Notes under the pieces: model-generated | Told to the model about the DNA's origin: nothing | The model's input: only the letters and a program-made list of their open reading frames with translations | Databases searched by the model: none | Program-made: the position numbers and the translations under genes | Origin: DASVTR01 sp033855775 | GTDB lineage: Bacteria > Acidobacteriota > Blastocatellia > Pyrinomonadales > Pyrinomonadaceae | Direction: 5' to 3' | Length of the DNA stretch: 30,619 bases | NCBI GenBank assembly: GCA_033855775.1 | Contig: JAWVFT010000127.1 | Location: 1-30,619, forward strand | In this document: in pieces, positions 1-7,601 of the stretch | Layout of the letters: every line of letters begins with the position of its first letter | Position numbering within the stretch: position 1 is the first letter of the stretch

Positions 1-754
1 ACTCGTTGGTGCCGCTCTTGGTGATGACGTTGAAGATGCCGCCCGTTGACTTGCCATACTCGGCGCCGTACGCGCCCGTCTTGATTTCCACTTCCTGCAC
101 AAACTCGAACGGCAGGTTAGCTCCCGAACCACCGAAGGCCGGGTCGGTCGTGTTCACGCCGTCGAGAATGTAGTTGTTCTCAGGGCCGGATGAGCCTGCG
201 ACCGACGGGTCGCGGTCACGCCCTGAAGCATCGCGCAGACCTGAACGAGCCACGGTCGGGGCGATGGTGTACAGCGACTGGACTGTGCGCTGTGTCGGGA
301 AGTTTTGAAACTGCTCGGTCGAGACGTTGGTGCCGGAAGTGTTCTGGCTCACGTCCACTGTCGCGCCCGAAGTGTCCGTCACATCGACGACCGCCGAAAC
401 CGTGCCGGTCTTGACCTGAACATCCGCTGTGGATGTTTTGGACAGGTTCACTTCGACATCATTTCTGGTTGTCTCGGCGAAGCCGGAGGTCGCGCCCACC
501 GCTACGGAGTATCGTCCCGGCGGCAGGTTCAGAATCTGAAAATGCCCATTGTCATCCGTCTGTGCCGTCTGGGGACGGATCAGGTTTGCGCCTGACACGG
601 TGATGGTGGCATTCGGGATCAAGCCGCCCTGCGGGTCGGTGATTGTCCCTTCAATAGCACCCGTCGTTGATGACTGGGCCATCGCGCTCATCGCAAAGAG
701 CGAGAGGCACAAAGCCAGCAACGACACGGTAAAGAGTCGCATGGAGATTTTCAT
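1..754 (-). CDS. TonB-dependent receptor, Oar-like, N-terminal 251 residues (truncated by window edge)
   Basis: An open frame runs from ATG at 754 to the window edge. It begins with a signal peptide (basic MKISMR, hydrophobic LLALCLSLF, likely cleavage after AMA at residue 26). A carboxypeptidase-regulatory-like beta-sandwich domain follows (about residues 30-110, with GAIEGTITDPQGG and LPPGRYSV). Then comes the start of a TonB plug domain (about 150-251, with NNYILDGVNTTDP and GAYGAEYGKSTGGIFNVITKSG). The family forms outer-membrane beta-barrels thought to take up large substrates using TonB energy; the substrate cannot be read. The start is supported by AAAGGAA, 8 nt before ATG. The gene has its own sigma54-type promoter. 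It is a paralogue of the 2483-5773 gene, sharing domain order and upstream region. The barrel lies outside the window. Confidence 0.9.
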   Translation of the reverse strand, partial: MKISMRLFTVSLLALCLSLFAMSAMAQSSTTGAIEGTITDPQGGLIPNATITVSGANLIRPQTAQTDDNGHFQILNLPPGRYSVAVGATSGFAETTRNDVEVNLSKTSTADVQVKTGTVSAVVDVTDTSGATVDVSQNTSGTNVSTEQFQNFPTQRTVQSLYTIAPTVARSGLRDASGRDRDPSVAGSSGPENNYILDGVNTTDPAFGGSGANLPFEFVQEVEIKTGAYGAEYGKSTGGIFNVITKSGTNE

Positions 755-916
755 GCTCAATATTCCTTTCTTGTTGACCATTTCTATGGTAGACAGGCTC
801 GCCCTGGGCGTCGCCGCGTTCTGGCGCGAGGGAACAGCTACGTCCGCGCAAAGCTCGCTGCCTGTCGTTAATAGTTGCCTTAGAGAGAGAACCATATATT
901 TCTCACGGCCCCCGGT

Positions 917-933
917 TGCAACTCCCATGCCCG
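917..933 (-). promoter_or_regulatory. Sigma54-type (-24/-12) promoter of the truncated TonB receptor
   Basis: Read on the minus strand the site is CGGGCATGGGAGTTGCA. The invariant GG (931-930) and GC (919-918) are separated by exactly 10 nt, as required for RpoN promoters (consensus TGGCAC-N5-TTGCA). A 17-bp site with only two differences lies in the same position upstream of the other receptor gene (5938-5954). The predicted transcription start is near 906, giving a leader of about 150 nt. The call rests on motif match plus conserved position; there is no experimental support here. Confidence 0.68.
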
Positions 934-1008
934 CCACCCCAAAGCCAAACAAGCTCAAATATTTCTTGACTTAGACGGACCGTCGCGCCGCTCAGGGAAA
1001 CCTGTAAA

Positions 1009-1039
1009 ATCCAAAAAAATGGGTAAGAATCCATAAATC
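1009..1039 (-). promoter_or_regulatory. Paired upstream activator-binding site (copy 1)
   Basis: On the minus strand the site reads GATTTATGGAT, seven variable bases, then CATTTTTTTGGAT. Both conserved blocks (11 and 13 bp) and the 7-nt spacing recur exactly at 6031-6061. Each block ends in a TTTATGGAT/TTTTTGGAT half-site, so the element is an imperfect direct repeat with about 20 bp between half-sites, close to two helical turns. Its inner edge is 76 bp from the sigma54-type promoter, a typical position for an enhancer-binding protein. The cognate regulator is not in the window. Confidence 0.65.
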
Positions 1040-1221
1040 GGAAGCGATTTGGAAAGATTACTGAGGCGGCGCACGCGGGCATCGGGCCGGAAGCCGAGCG
1101 ACGCCAAAAGAGAGCCGGGCAAGGCAAGCGCGACAGAACTGGAAGCGCGCGATTGGTCGGCCCTACGGTTTCGGCGCGGGTTTTGGCGCGCGTGAGAAAG
1201 CGCGCTTGAAAAAGTTTATCA

Positions 1222-2316
1222 TCAAGGTCGCTCGTTGGGCTTTCGGCGTGTGTCTGCGTCGCGCAGTTGCTTGATGGCTTGTCGAATCGCGTCGGCGTTT
1301 GCGGCTTGCGGGCTCTCCTGCAAATAACGCTCTAACTCTGCGGCGGCGGTCGCAAGCTCTCCGCGCTTTTCGTAGATGCGTGCGCGCTGCAAATAAACGG
1401 CGGTCAGCTTGCGCCCGCTCAACTCGAAAGCCCGCGTTAGATTCTGCTCGGCGTCGAGCAGAGCGGCGCGGCGTTCCTGTTCAAGGTTAAGGGCTGCGCC
1501 GCCAAGCGACGAGGCGTAGTCGATGAGGGACATCGCGCGCAGCAACAATGGCTGCGGGTCGAGCGGACTCAAGCGAGCGGCTTCTGCGAAGACCGCCGCC
1601 GCCAGGCCGTGCTTCTGTTGTCGCATCAGGACAAGGCCGAACGTTTCATAGACGCGCCCGTCCTTCGGGTTGATGCGCCGCGCCTGCTCAAGTTCTGCAA
1701 TCGCCGCGCTCAGGCGGTTCGCTTTCAGCAACTCGTTGCCGAGAGCGAAGCGCGCGTCAAAGTAGTCAGGGAAAATCTTCAAGGCTTCCTGCATCAGCGC
1801 GAGGGCGAGTTCTCCCTTGCCTTCCTTCGATAAACGGAGAGCGCGCGTGAGCGTGTTGCGTGCCGCGGTCGGAACATCCTGAACGAAGGTTGTGCCGGGA
1901 GCCGGAGCGCGCGGAGCGATTTTCGGCAGCAGCGTTAGGTCAACTGTCCTGCTCTCTCCCGGCTCGTCTCCGGTCACGCGGCGTACGAAGTCAACGCGCT
2001 CGCTGACGACCGTGTAATCGGGCGCAGAGGCGACGACGATGTAGCTGTTGCCGCCTAGCCCGCCGAAGAAGAAGTCGCCTTCGTTGTTGGTGACGGTCTG
2101 GGCTATCAGCGAGCCGTTGCCGGTTTGCAGGTCAATGCTGACGCGCGCCAGATTGATGCCCTGCTCGTTGTGCGCCTTTCCGCGAATGCTGTGGCCCTGC
2201 TGAGCGCGAGCAACGGTCGAGGCCGAAAGCAACAACAGAAGCGTGACGGCCAAAGCGGCAGCGCGAGCGGCAAAGGCGGCAGCGTGAGTGGCAAGCGCGG
2301 CGGAGCGAGTGTTCAT
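1222..2316 (-). CDS. Exported carboxypeptidase-regulatory-like and TPR protein
   Basis: The chosen 364-residue product starts at ATG 2316 (MNTRSAAL). It has a long Ala/Leu-rich signal sequence ending near VARAQQ. A carboxypeptidase-regulatory-like beta domain follows (GHSIRGKAHNEQGINLARVSI to about residue 130). Tetratricopeptide-type helical pairs come after it (for example GKGELALALMQEALKIFPDYFDARFALGNELL and LSAAIAELEQARRINPKDGRVYETFGLVLM), and the C-terminus is charged. TPR arrays mediate protein-protein contacts; the protein is probably periplasmic or envelope-associated. The frame stays open to a GTG at 2457, but that upstream stretch overlaps the terminator hairpin of the preceding receptor gene, so the longer form is unlikely. 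No clear ribosome binding site is visible. Specific function is unknown. Confidence 0.8.
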   Translation of the reverse strand: MNTRSAALATHAAAFAARAAALAVTLLLLLSASTVARAQQGHSIRGKAHNEQGINLARVSIDLQTGNGSLIAQTVTNNEGDFFFGGLGGNSYIVVASAPDYTVVSERVDFVRRVTGDEPGESRTVDLTLLPKIAPRAPAPGTTFVQDVPTAARNTLTRALRLSKEGKGELALALMQEALKIFPDYFDARFALGNELLKANRLSAAIAELEQARRINPKDGRVYETFGLVLMRQQKHGLAAAVFAEAARLSPLDPQPLLLRAMSLIDYASSLGGAALNLEQERRAALLDAEQNLTRAFELSGRKLTAVYLQRARIYEKRGELATAAAELERYLQESPQAANADAIRQAIKQLRDADTRRKPNERP

Positions 2317-2417
2317 GACGAAAGCGAGTTGAGCGGGCGAGACGCCGCGAGCCGAACGATGAAGGGCAGAGTCGCCGTGGGCGGCAGTTATCAAAGTTAA
2401 GCGGAGCATGAAAGCTT

Positions 2418-2457
2418 TAAAGAAAAGGTGGTGGAGTTGAATCAACAACTCCACCAC
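2418..2457 (-). terminator. Rho-independent terminator of the 2483-5773 TonB receptor
   Basis: A perfect 12-bp inverted repeat (arms 2428-2439 and 2446-2457, GTGGTGGAGTTG on the minus strand, 6-nt loop) lies 26 bp past the receptor stop codon. In the direction of transcription it is followed by CTTTTCTTT. Stem strength plus the T-rich tail make this a textbook intrinsic terminator. It separates the receptor from the downstream TPR gene. Confidence 0.85.
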
Positions 2458-2482
2458 TGTTAGAGCCGCGCGACCAGTTGGC

Positions 2483-5400
2483 TTAGAAGGTAAACTTCAC
2501 GGCGAACTGGAAGGCGCGCGGGCCGCCCGTGCCGAAGACGCTGTTGGCGCGCTGCGTCGGGCGGAACGTGTTGATTTCGGAAGCGGGCGTGCCAGCCGTT
2601 GGTAGCTCAAGGTTGGTGACGTTCGTCAGGTTGGCGATGTTGAAGAGGTTGAAGACCTCGCCAATCAAATCCAGCTTGCGAACTTCACCGAACCGGAAGC
2701 TCTTGGTCAGGCGAACGTCCTGCGAGATTAGAGAGTCGCCGCCGATGGGCGTGTTGGCAGGCAGTTCTGCTATCGCCACCAACTCCGTGCCGAACGGGTC
2801 AAACGGGACGCCACCATCAACAAACGCCGCATACTGATTTCGATTGGCGTTGTAGGTGCGAATCAGCGCGTTCAGCGCGCTGACCGATTTGATGTTGCGC
2901 CCGATTGAGCCGGGGCCGGTTCCGGGCAGGTACGAGGCGGCGTCGAAGGTCGAGCCGGAAAGATTCGCGCCGCCCGGCAGGAAGGCGTTCAAGGGCAAGC
3001 CGCTAAAGGCTGTCGAAATCAGCGAGACTGTGTAGCCGCCGAGCACGTTTCGCTTGAAGCCGGAATCGCTCTTCTTGAAGAAGGGCATTTCCCAGATAGC
3101 GCTGACGACGAGACGGTTTGTGCGGTCGAGCGCAGCCGGGCCGTAGTCTTCGCGGAAGTTAAGCAGGTTGGTTTGTGATTCGCCGAGGCCAAGCGTGTCG
3201 CTGCCGAAAGCCTTGAAGCGCGACAGCGTATAGCTGGCCGTGAACTGGAAGCCGTTCGAGAAACGACGGTCGAGGCGCACCAGCAGGGCGAGATAGGTGG
3301 AGAAGGCTGAAGAGTCCGCGTACGGCACGGAGTTGTCAAAGGAACTGAGCCTTTGCTGCGGAGCGCCGACCGCTTTGAAGTTAGTCTCGAAGAGATTGGC
3401 GTCGTAGACAATCACTTCATGCAGACCTTTGCGATAGTTCACGTCAGCCTGCAAGAGCATCTTGCCGGGCAACTCACGCTGCACGCCGAGCGCGTACTGA
3501 ATCGAGTACGGCACCTGAAACTCTGTCGAGAAGAACGGGCCGGACGGAGCCAGGCCAGCCGCCGCCCCGCACTCAATCGAAGTCGGCAGAGTGCAACTGC
3601 TGAAGACGTGCTCGACTTCCGAGCGAATCGAGGGCAAGAGCGGCAGCAGTTGAGCCAGCGTGATGCGGTTCGAGCCGGTCAGGGCGAAGCGACCGTCGCC
3701 GCCGAACGCGCCGAGCGTCACAGGAGCAACGATGTCCGTGCCGACGAGGAACAACTCCGCTCCCGGCGGGCCGAGGTCGGCGCGCTCGAAGAGTCGCAGG
3801 TTGTCAATCGCCGTGTCGTAGTAAATGCCGAAGCCGCCGCGCACGACGGTCTTGCCGTTGCCCTTGATGTCCCAAGCGAAGCCAAGGCGCGGGGCAAAGT
3901 TGTTGGTGTCGCGCGGGCTCGGCGAAGTTCCTTTGCCGAAGAGCGGAGCGATGATGGTCGGGCGATTCAGGTCGTGATTCCAAAGGTTCGAATCGACGCG
4001 ATAGGCCAGCCCGTAGTTGAGCGTGAATCTGGAAGAGATTTTCCAGTTGTCGTTGCCGTAAATCTGAAAGCGATTGTTGATGGTCGAGCCGCCGGGCGTA
4101 TTGAACGGCAGGATGTCGTCGCCGATGCCGAGCGTGATGTCGCGCACGGGGGCGGCGAGAAAATCCGCCTCCGTGTTAAAGGCCGCCGGGCCTCCGGCGT
4201 CGGGGCCGAAGAGACGGACGCGCGACGGCTTGGCGAAAGCGAACTGGCCGCCGATGGCTGTGCGCTCGTAGTCGCCGCCGAAGCGGAACGTGTGCGAGCC
4301 GCGCGTGTAGGTCAAATCGTCGCGCACTTGATGGCGCACCTGATCCGTCACCTGCGGGGCCAGATAATTCGTGCCGGTCCGAAAATCCTGTTCGAGCGCG
4401 CTGTTGAAGATGCGCAGTTCGCCGAGGCCGCCGCTGGCGACGGTCGCGGGCAGGATGACGTTCTTGAAGTTGTTGTAGTTGTAGCGCAGGTCGTTGACGA
4501 GGTTCGAGCCGAAGCTGCGCGTGTAGCCCGCGACGATGCCGTCCGAGCGATTGGTGATGGCCTGGTCGTTCGAGTTAAAGATGCCGGAGGTTGACGCGCG
4601 CGGAACTATCCCTGCGGTCGAAGGGAAAGGAACCTGCTGGTCGTTGTCGTCGTGCGAATAACGGACGAAGAAATTCGAGCGGCTGTTGATGTTCCAGTCC
4701 ACCTTGCCCGTCAGCAGCAGTTCGTTGAAAGGATTCCCCGTGAAGCCGCTGAAGGAAGGCGCGCTCAAAGCCGTGTTGTGAATCGCGGTGCCGTCCTGAT
4801 TATTGTACTCGGCGTTAAAGAAGAAGAAGAGCTTGTCCTTCTTGATTGGCCCGCCGATGGTTCCGCCGAACTGCTCGCGGTCAAAGGGAACGCGGTCGGC
4901 GCGGGCCGCAGGCGGCAGGCCGTTGGCCGCGTCGAGGCGCGAGAGCGCGGGCAGGGCCGCATACTTGGCGTCGCGGTAATAGATGTAAGCGTTGCCGTGA
5001 TATTCGTTGCTGCCGGAACGCGACACGATGTTGACGGAGCCGGAGGCGGAGGCTCCCGTCGAGAGGTCGTAGTTGGAGATGCCGATTTGAAATTCCTGCA
5101 CAATCTCCTGCGAGAAATTCTGCACGGTCGTGCCGACGATGTTGTCCACGACCGAGCCGCCGTCAACTGTTATCTGCGTCGAGCGTCCGGCCTGACCGGC
5201 AATCGAGACGCCAGTGTAGTTGGCCTTCGTCGGGTCGAAGCTCCCGCCCTCGACCTTTTCGGTTCCCGGTTGAAGCTGCGCGAGGTCTAGGAAGTTGCGA
5301 CCGTTGAGCGGCAGGTTTTGAATCTGGCGCGTGTTGACGACTCCGGCCACAGTATTGTCGATGCGGTCAACCTGTGCTTCGCCGCCGCCCTCGACGTTGA

Positions 5401-5773
5401 CGGTTTCGCCGACGACGCCGACTTCCAATTTAATATCGAGCGGGACGACGCGCCCGACTTCGACCCTCACATCCGAGGCCAGCGAAGTCTTAAAGTTCGG
5501 GGCCGTCACCTTCACTTCATACGCGCCCGGCGGCAACTGCGAGAGACGATAATGACCGTTCTCTTCTGTGTTCGCGGTGCGCGCAAAGTTGGTGGCCGTG
5601 TTGCGCACGGTGACGGTGGCGTTCTGGACGATGGCGCCCTGCTGGTCTGTCACGGCGCCTTCGACCGCTCCGGTCGGCTCTTGCGCTCTGAGCGCAGGCG
5701 TGAGGCTCAAGACGAGCAGCGCCAGCGTGAAGACGCGCGCCAACCATTTCCTGTTTCTCAAGTGGACGTTCAT
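2483..5773 (-). CDS. TonB-dependent receptor with carboxypeptidase-regulatory-like domain (Oar-type)
   Basis: The 1096-residue outer-membrane protein is complete. The signal peptide ends about residue 30 (LTPALRAQ). A carboxypeptidase-regulatory-like domain occupies about 33-115 (GAVEGAVTDQQGAIVQNATV, LPPGAYEVKV). The plug domain follows (about 130-260: VNTRQIQNLPLNGRNFLDLAQLQPG, GASASGSVNIVSRSGSNEYHG). A long beta-barrel then ends in an aromatic C-terminal strand (FQFAVKFTF), the usual BamA recognition signal. This architecture is very common in Acidobacteriota; the substrate is unknown, and Oar-like members have been linked to polymer or protein transport. The start at 5773 has AAAGGAA 7 nt upstream, the same ribosome binding site as the first receptor. 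It has its own sigma54-type promoter and an intrinsic terminator. Confidence 0.93.
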   Translation of the reverse strand: MNVHLRNRKWLARVFTLALLVLSLTPALRAQEPTGAVEGAVTDQQGAIVQNATVTVRNTATNFARTANTEENGHYRLSQLPPGAYEVKVTAPNFKTSLASDVRVEVGRVVPLDIKLEVGVVGETVNVEGGGEAQVDRIDNTVAGVVNTRQIQNLPLNGRNFLDLAQLQPGTEKVEGGSFDPTKANYTGVSIAGQAGRSTQITVDGGSVVDNIVGTTVQNFSQEIVQEFQIGISNYDLSTGASASGSVNIVSRSGSNEYHGNAYIYYRDAKYAALPALSRLDAANGLPPAARADRVPFDREQFGGTIGGPIKKDKLFFFFNAEYNNQDGTAIHNTALSAPSFSGFTGNPFNELLLTGKVDWNINSRSNFFVRYSHDDNDQQVPFPSTAGIVPRASTSGIFNSNDQAITNRSDGIVAGYTRSFGSNLVNDLRYNYNNFKNVILPATVASGGLGELRIFNSALEQDFRTGTNYLAPQVTDQVRHQVRDDLTYTRGSHTFRFGGDYERTAIGGQFAFAKPSRVRLFGPDAGGPAAFNTEADFLAAPVRDITLGIGDDILPFNTPGGSTINNRFQIYGNDNWKISSRFTLNYGLAYRVDSNLWNHDLNRPTIIAPLFGKGTSPSPRDTNNFAPRLGFAWDIKGNGKTVVRGGFGIYYDTAIDNLRLFERADLGPPGAELFLVGTDIVAPVTLGAFGGDGRFALTGSNRITLAQLLPLLPSIRSEVEHVFSSCTLPTSIECGAAAGLAPSGPFFSTEFQVPYSIQYALGVQRELPGKMLLQADVNYRKGLHEVIVYDANLFETNFKAVGAPQQRLSSFDNSVPYADSSAFSTYLALLVRLDRRFSNGFQFTASYTLSRFKAFGSDTLGLGESQTNLLNFREDYGPAALDRTNRLVVSAIWEMPFFKKSDSGFKRNVLGGYTVSLISTAFSGLPLNAFLPGGANLSGSTFDAASYLPGTGPGSIGRNIKSVSALNALIRTYNANRNQYAAFVDGGVPFDPFGTELVAIAELPANTPIGGDSLISQDVRLTKSFRFGEVRKLDLIGEVFNLFNIANLTNVTNLELPTAGTPASEINTFRPTQRANSVFGTGGPRAFQFAVKFTF

Positions 5774-5937
5774 GGACGAGTTCCTTTCTGCTAACGGTTG
5801 GTTAGACTGGCTGTCTTTTATAAAGAAAGACTGGAACCCCTTGGATGGAAAACTCCCGCTTGTGCCATGCGTTCGACAGTCAGTGATTAATTATCACGTT
5901 CAAGGAGGAGACATTGATTTAAGTCGCGATTCATAAC

Positions 5938-5954
5938 TGCAACTCTTATGCCCG
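5938..5954 (-). promoter_or_regulatory. Sigma54-type (-24/-12) promoter of the 2483-5773 receptor
   Basis: On the minus strand it reads CGGGCATAAGAGTTGCA, with GG and GC exactly 10 nt apart. The sequence differs from the 917-933 copy only at two bases in the non-critical spacer. The distance to the start codon is 165 bp here and 163 bp there, so the whole promoter-leader layout is conserved between the two receptor genes. Confidence 0.7.
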
Positions 5955-6030
5955 TCATTGAGCGCGGCGTGAAGCGCCGCAGATGGTTGCGCTTAACATC
6001 CAGAGGCGGCGAGGCGACGGGGCGCTGGTC

Positions 6031-6061
6031 ATCCAAAAAAATGAACGACCATCCATAAATC
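6031..6061 (-). promoter_or_regulatory. Paired upstream activator-binding site (copy 2)
   Basis: The 11-bp and 13-bp blocks are identical to the 1009-1039 copy with the same 7-nt spacing, although the spacer sequence differs completely. The element lies 77 bp upstream of the sigma54-type promoter (76 bp in copy 1). Conservation of blocks but not spacer is what a two-site protein-binding element would show. Confidence 0.67.
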
Positions 6062-6180
6062 CAAACCATTCGAGACTGCGGGCGCGAGAGTCTGTGCTAG
6101 ACTTCACCTGCTCATCGACAGAGATTGAGAGCCGGACGGTTGCGAAAGTCCAGCCCCGGCGAGAAGGGTTTTGAGAGAAC

Positions 6181-7500
6181 GTGTCGGAACGTATTTACCG
6201 CGACCCCGTTCATAATATTATTCGGCTGCGCACTGAAGAGGCCGAAGGCAAGTTGATGGTGCGCCTAATTGACGCGCCGGAATTTCAACGCCTGCGGCGC
6301 ATCAAGCAACTCGGCCTCGCGCTCTTCACCTATCAGGGCGCGGAGCACTCGCGCTTCACGCACAGCCTCGGCGTGCTGCATCTCATCACGCGCGTGTTAG
6401 ACCGTCTCAGCGAGAAATACAAAATCACGGAAGCAGACCGCGCCGCCGCCCGCGCCGCCGCTCTGCTGCACGATGTCGGCCACGGCTCTTTCTCGCACGT
6501 GATGGAAAAGGTCATGGGCTTTCATCACGAAGCATGGACGGTGCGCGCCGTGCTCTCCGAAGAGACAGAGATTGGCCGCGTGCTGCGCTCTTACTCCGAG
6601 GAGTTGCCGCAGCGAGTCGCCAGCATTATCGAAGGCAAGTTTCAGCCAGCGGCTCTGGCTCACCTCGTCTCCTCGCAACTCGACGTTGACCGCATGGACT
6701 ACCTTCTGCGCGACTCGCTGATGACCGGAGCGAAGTACGGCATCTACGACCTCGAATGGATTATTAATGCCTTGCAGATTGACGAAGAGAACGACCGCAT
6801 CTACGTCGCGGCGCGCGGGCTCTACGCCGTCGAGGAATATTTGCAGGCTCGCTATTACATGTTTCGGCAGGTCTACTTTCATCGCACGTTGCGCTCGGCT
6901 GAGGCCGTCCTGCGCTCGACGCTCAGGCGCGCGCTCGAACTCCTTGAAGCTGGCAAGGACGTGTGGTGCGCGCCCGGGACGGCCTTCGAGAAAGTGCTGC
7001 GCCGCCAGCCCTTGAGCCTCGCAGACCATCTTGAGATGGACGATTCCGACGTGCTCTTTCACGTCAAGCAGTGGCAACATAGCTCCGATGCCGTCTTGAG
7101 CGATTTGAGCCGCCGCTTCGTTCATCGCCGCCTCTTCAAAGCCATTGACCTCGACATGCCGGAAGCAGAGCGCGCGGGCTTTCTGGACGAAGCGCGCGAG
7201 CGCGTGCGCGCCGCGGGCTTTGCGCCCGAATACTATTTCATCGAAGACTACGCGGGCGACGTGCCGTACTATAATTACTACACGGCGGAAGGCGCCGAGC
7301 CGAAGACGCGCATCTACGTCGAAGACGGCTACGCGCGACCGCGCATACGCGAAATCAGCGAAGTCTCCGACGCCGTGCGCGGCCTGCAACGCGGCTACGA
7401 ACTGCACCGCGTCTGCTTCCCCGACGAAGCCAAGGAAGCCGTCTACGAGCTTTACCACAGCGTCGCGCCGGCGCAGGCGACGATGAACGCGAACCCATGA
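6181..7500 (+). CDS. HD-domain phosphohydrolase, SAMHD1/dGTPase-like
   Basis: The 439-residue product begins with the typical RIYRDPVHNIIRL. Its metal-binding HD motif is H61 (in RFTHSLG), H97-D98 (LLHDVGHGSFSH) and D170 (QLDVDRMDYLLRDS), matching the four SAMHD1 metal ligands, with Y174 in the position of its nucleotide-contacting tyrosine. Family members hydrolyse dNTPs to nucleosides plus triphosphate, or other phosphoesters; the substrate is inferred. All ligands are present, so the enzyme should be active. The start is GTG at 6181 with only weak GA-rich sequence upstream. The stop codon lies inside the left arm of the palindrome at 7497-7573. The gene is divergent from the TonB receptor. 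Confidence 0.9.
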   Translation: MSERIYRDPVHNIIRLRTEEAEGKLMVRLIDAPEFQRLRRIKQLGLALFTYQGAEHSRFTHSLGVLHLITRVLDRLSEKYKITEADRAAARAAALLHDVGHGSFSHVMEKVMGFHHEAWTVRAVLSEETEIGRVLRSYSEELPQRVASIIEGKFQPAALAHLVSSQLDVDRMDYLLRDSLMTGAKYGIYDLEWIINALQIDEENDRIYVAARGLYAVEEYLQARYYMFRQVYFHRTLRSAEAVLRSTLRRALELLEAGKDVWCAPGTAFEKVLRRQPLSLADHLEMDDSDVLFHVKQWQHSSDAVLSDLSRRFVHRRLFKAIDLDMPEAERAGFLDEARERVRAAGFAPEYYFIEDYAGDVPYYNYYTAEGAEPKTRIYVEDGYARPRIREISEVSDAVRGLQRGYELHRVCFPDEAKEAVYELYHSVAPAQATMNANP

Positions 7501-7573
7501 ACGATGCGCGCTAAGCGCAAGCGAAGCGAGGGACAACGACCTTGCTCTTGAAAGCTTGTCCCTCATCGTTCAT
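7497..7573. repeat. Long imperfect palindrome after the HD gene
   Basis: ATGAACGATG (7497-7506) pairs with CATCGTTCAT (7564-7573), and GAGGGACAA (7528-7536) pairs with TTGTCCCTC (7556-7564). The right arms are contiguous; the left arms are split by about 21 nt. The left arm includes the HD gene's stop codon. It may act as a terminator or RNA-stabilising hairpin, but there is no T-tract. Confidence 0.6.
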
Positions 7574-7601
7574 TGTGTCCTTTGACGGAGAATGAGAAGC
7601 G

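Larger units (their letters stand above)
755..1221. other. Intergenic regulatory region upstream of the truncated TonB receptor
   Basis: This 467-bp stretch has no convincing gene. It holds, on the minus strand, an upstream paired site (1009-1039), a sigma54-type promoter (917-933), a roughly 150-nt untranslated leader and the receptor's ribosome binding site (763-769). Close to the end of the TPR gene a small GCGCGC-loop-GCGCGC hairpin (1186-1205) is visible, but it has no T-tract on the minus strand, so I do not call it a terminator. Short open frames on either strand lack family resemblance or ribosome binding sites. Confidence 0.7.
5774..6180. other. Divergent intergenic region between TonB receptor and HD hydrolase
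   Basis: This 407-bp region separates divergent genes. It carries the receptor's 5' leader, its sigma54-type promoter (5938-5954) and the second copy of the paired activator site (6031-6061). The right part (6062-6180) must hold the promoter of the HD-domain gene. A TAGACT hexamer at 6098-6103 resembles a -10 box but has no convincing -35 partner, so I do not call it. No gene is supported in this stretch. Confidence 0.65.

Noticed and set aside
1186..1205. Terminator after the TPR gene
   Set aside because: The GCGCGC hairpin is short and not followed by a T-tract on the minus strand.
2317..2457. N-terminal extension of the TPR protein to GTG 2457
   Set aside because: It would place the start inside the terminator hairpin of the preceding gene, and the signal peptide begins at 2316.
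3353..4594. Long plus-strand open frame opposite the TonB receptor, and similar long antisense frames at 15370-16272, 18976-20181 and 22134-23531
   Set aside because: They are mirror frames of well-supported genes in GC-rich DNA, with Arg/Ala/Val-rich compositions, no family resemblance and no ribosome binding sites.
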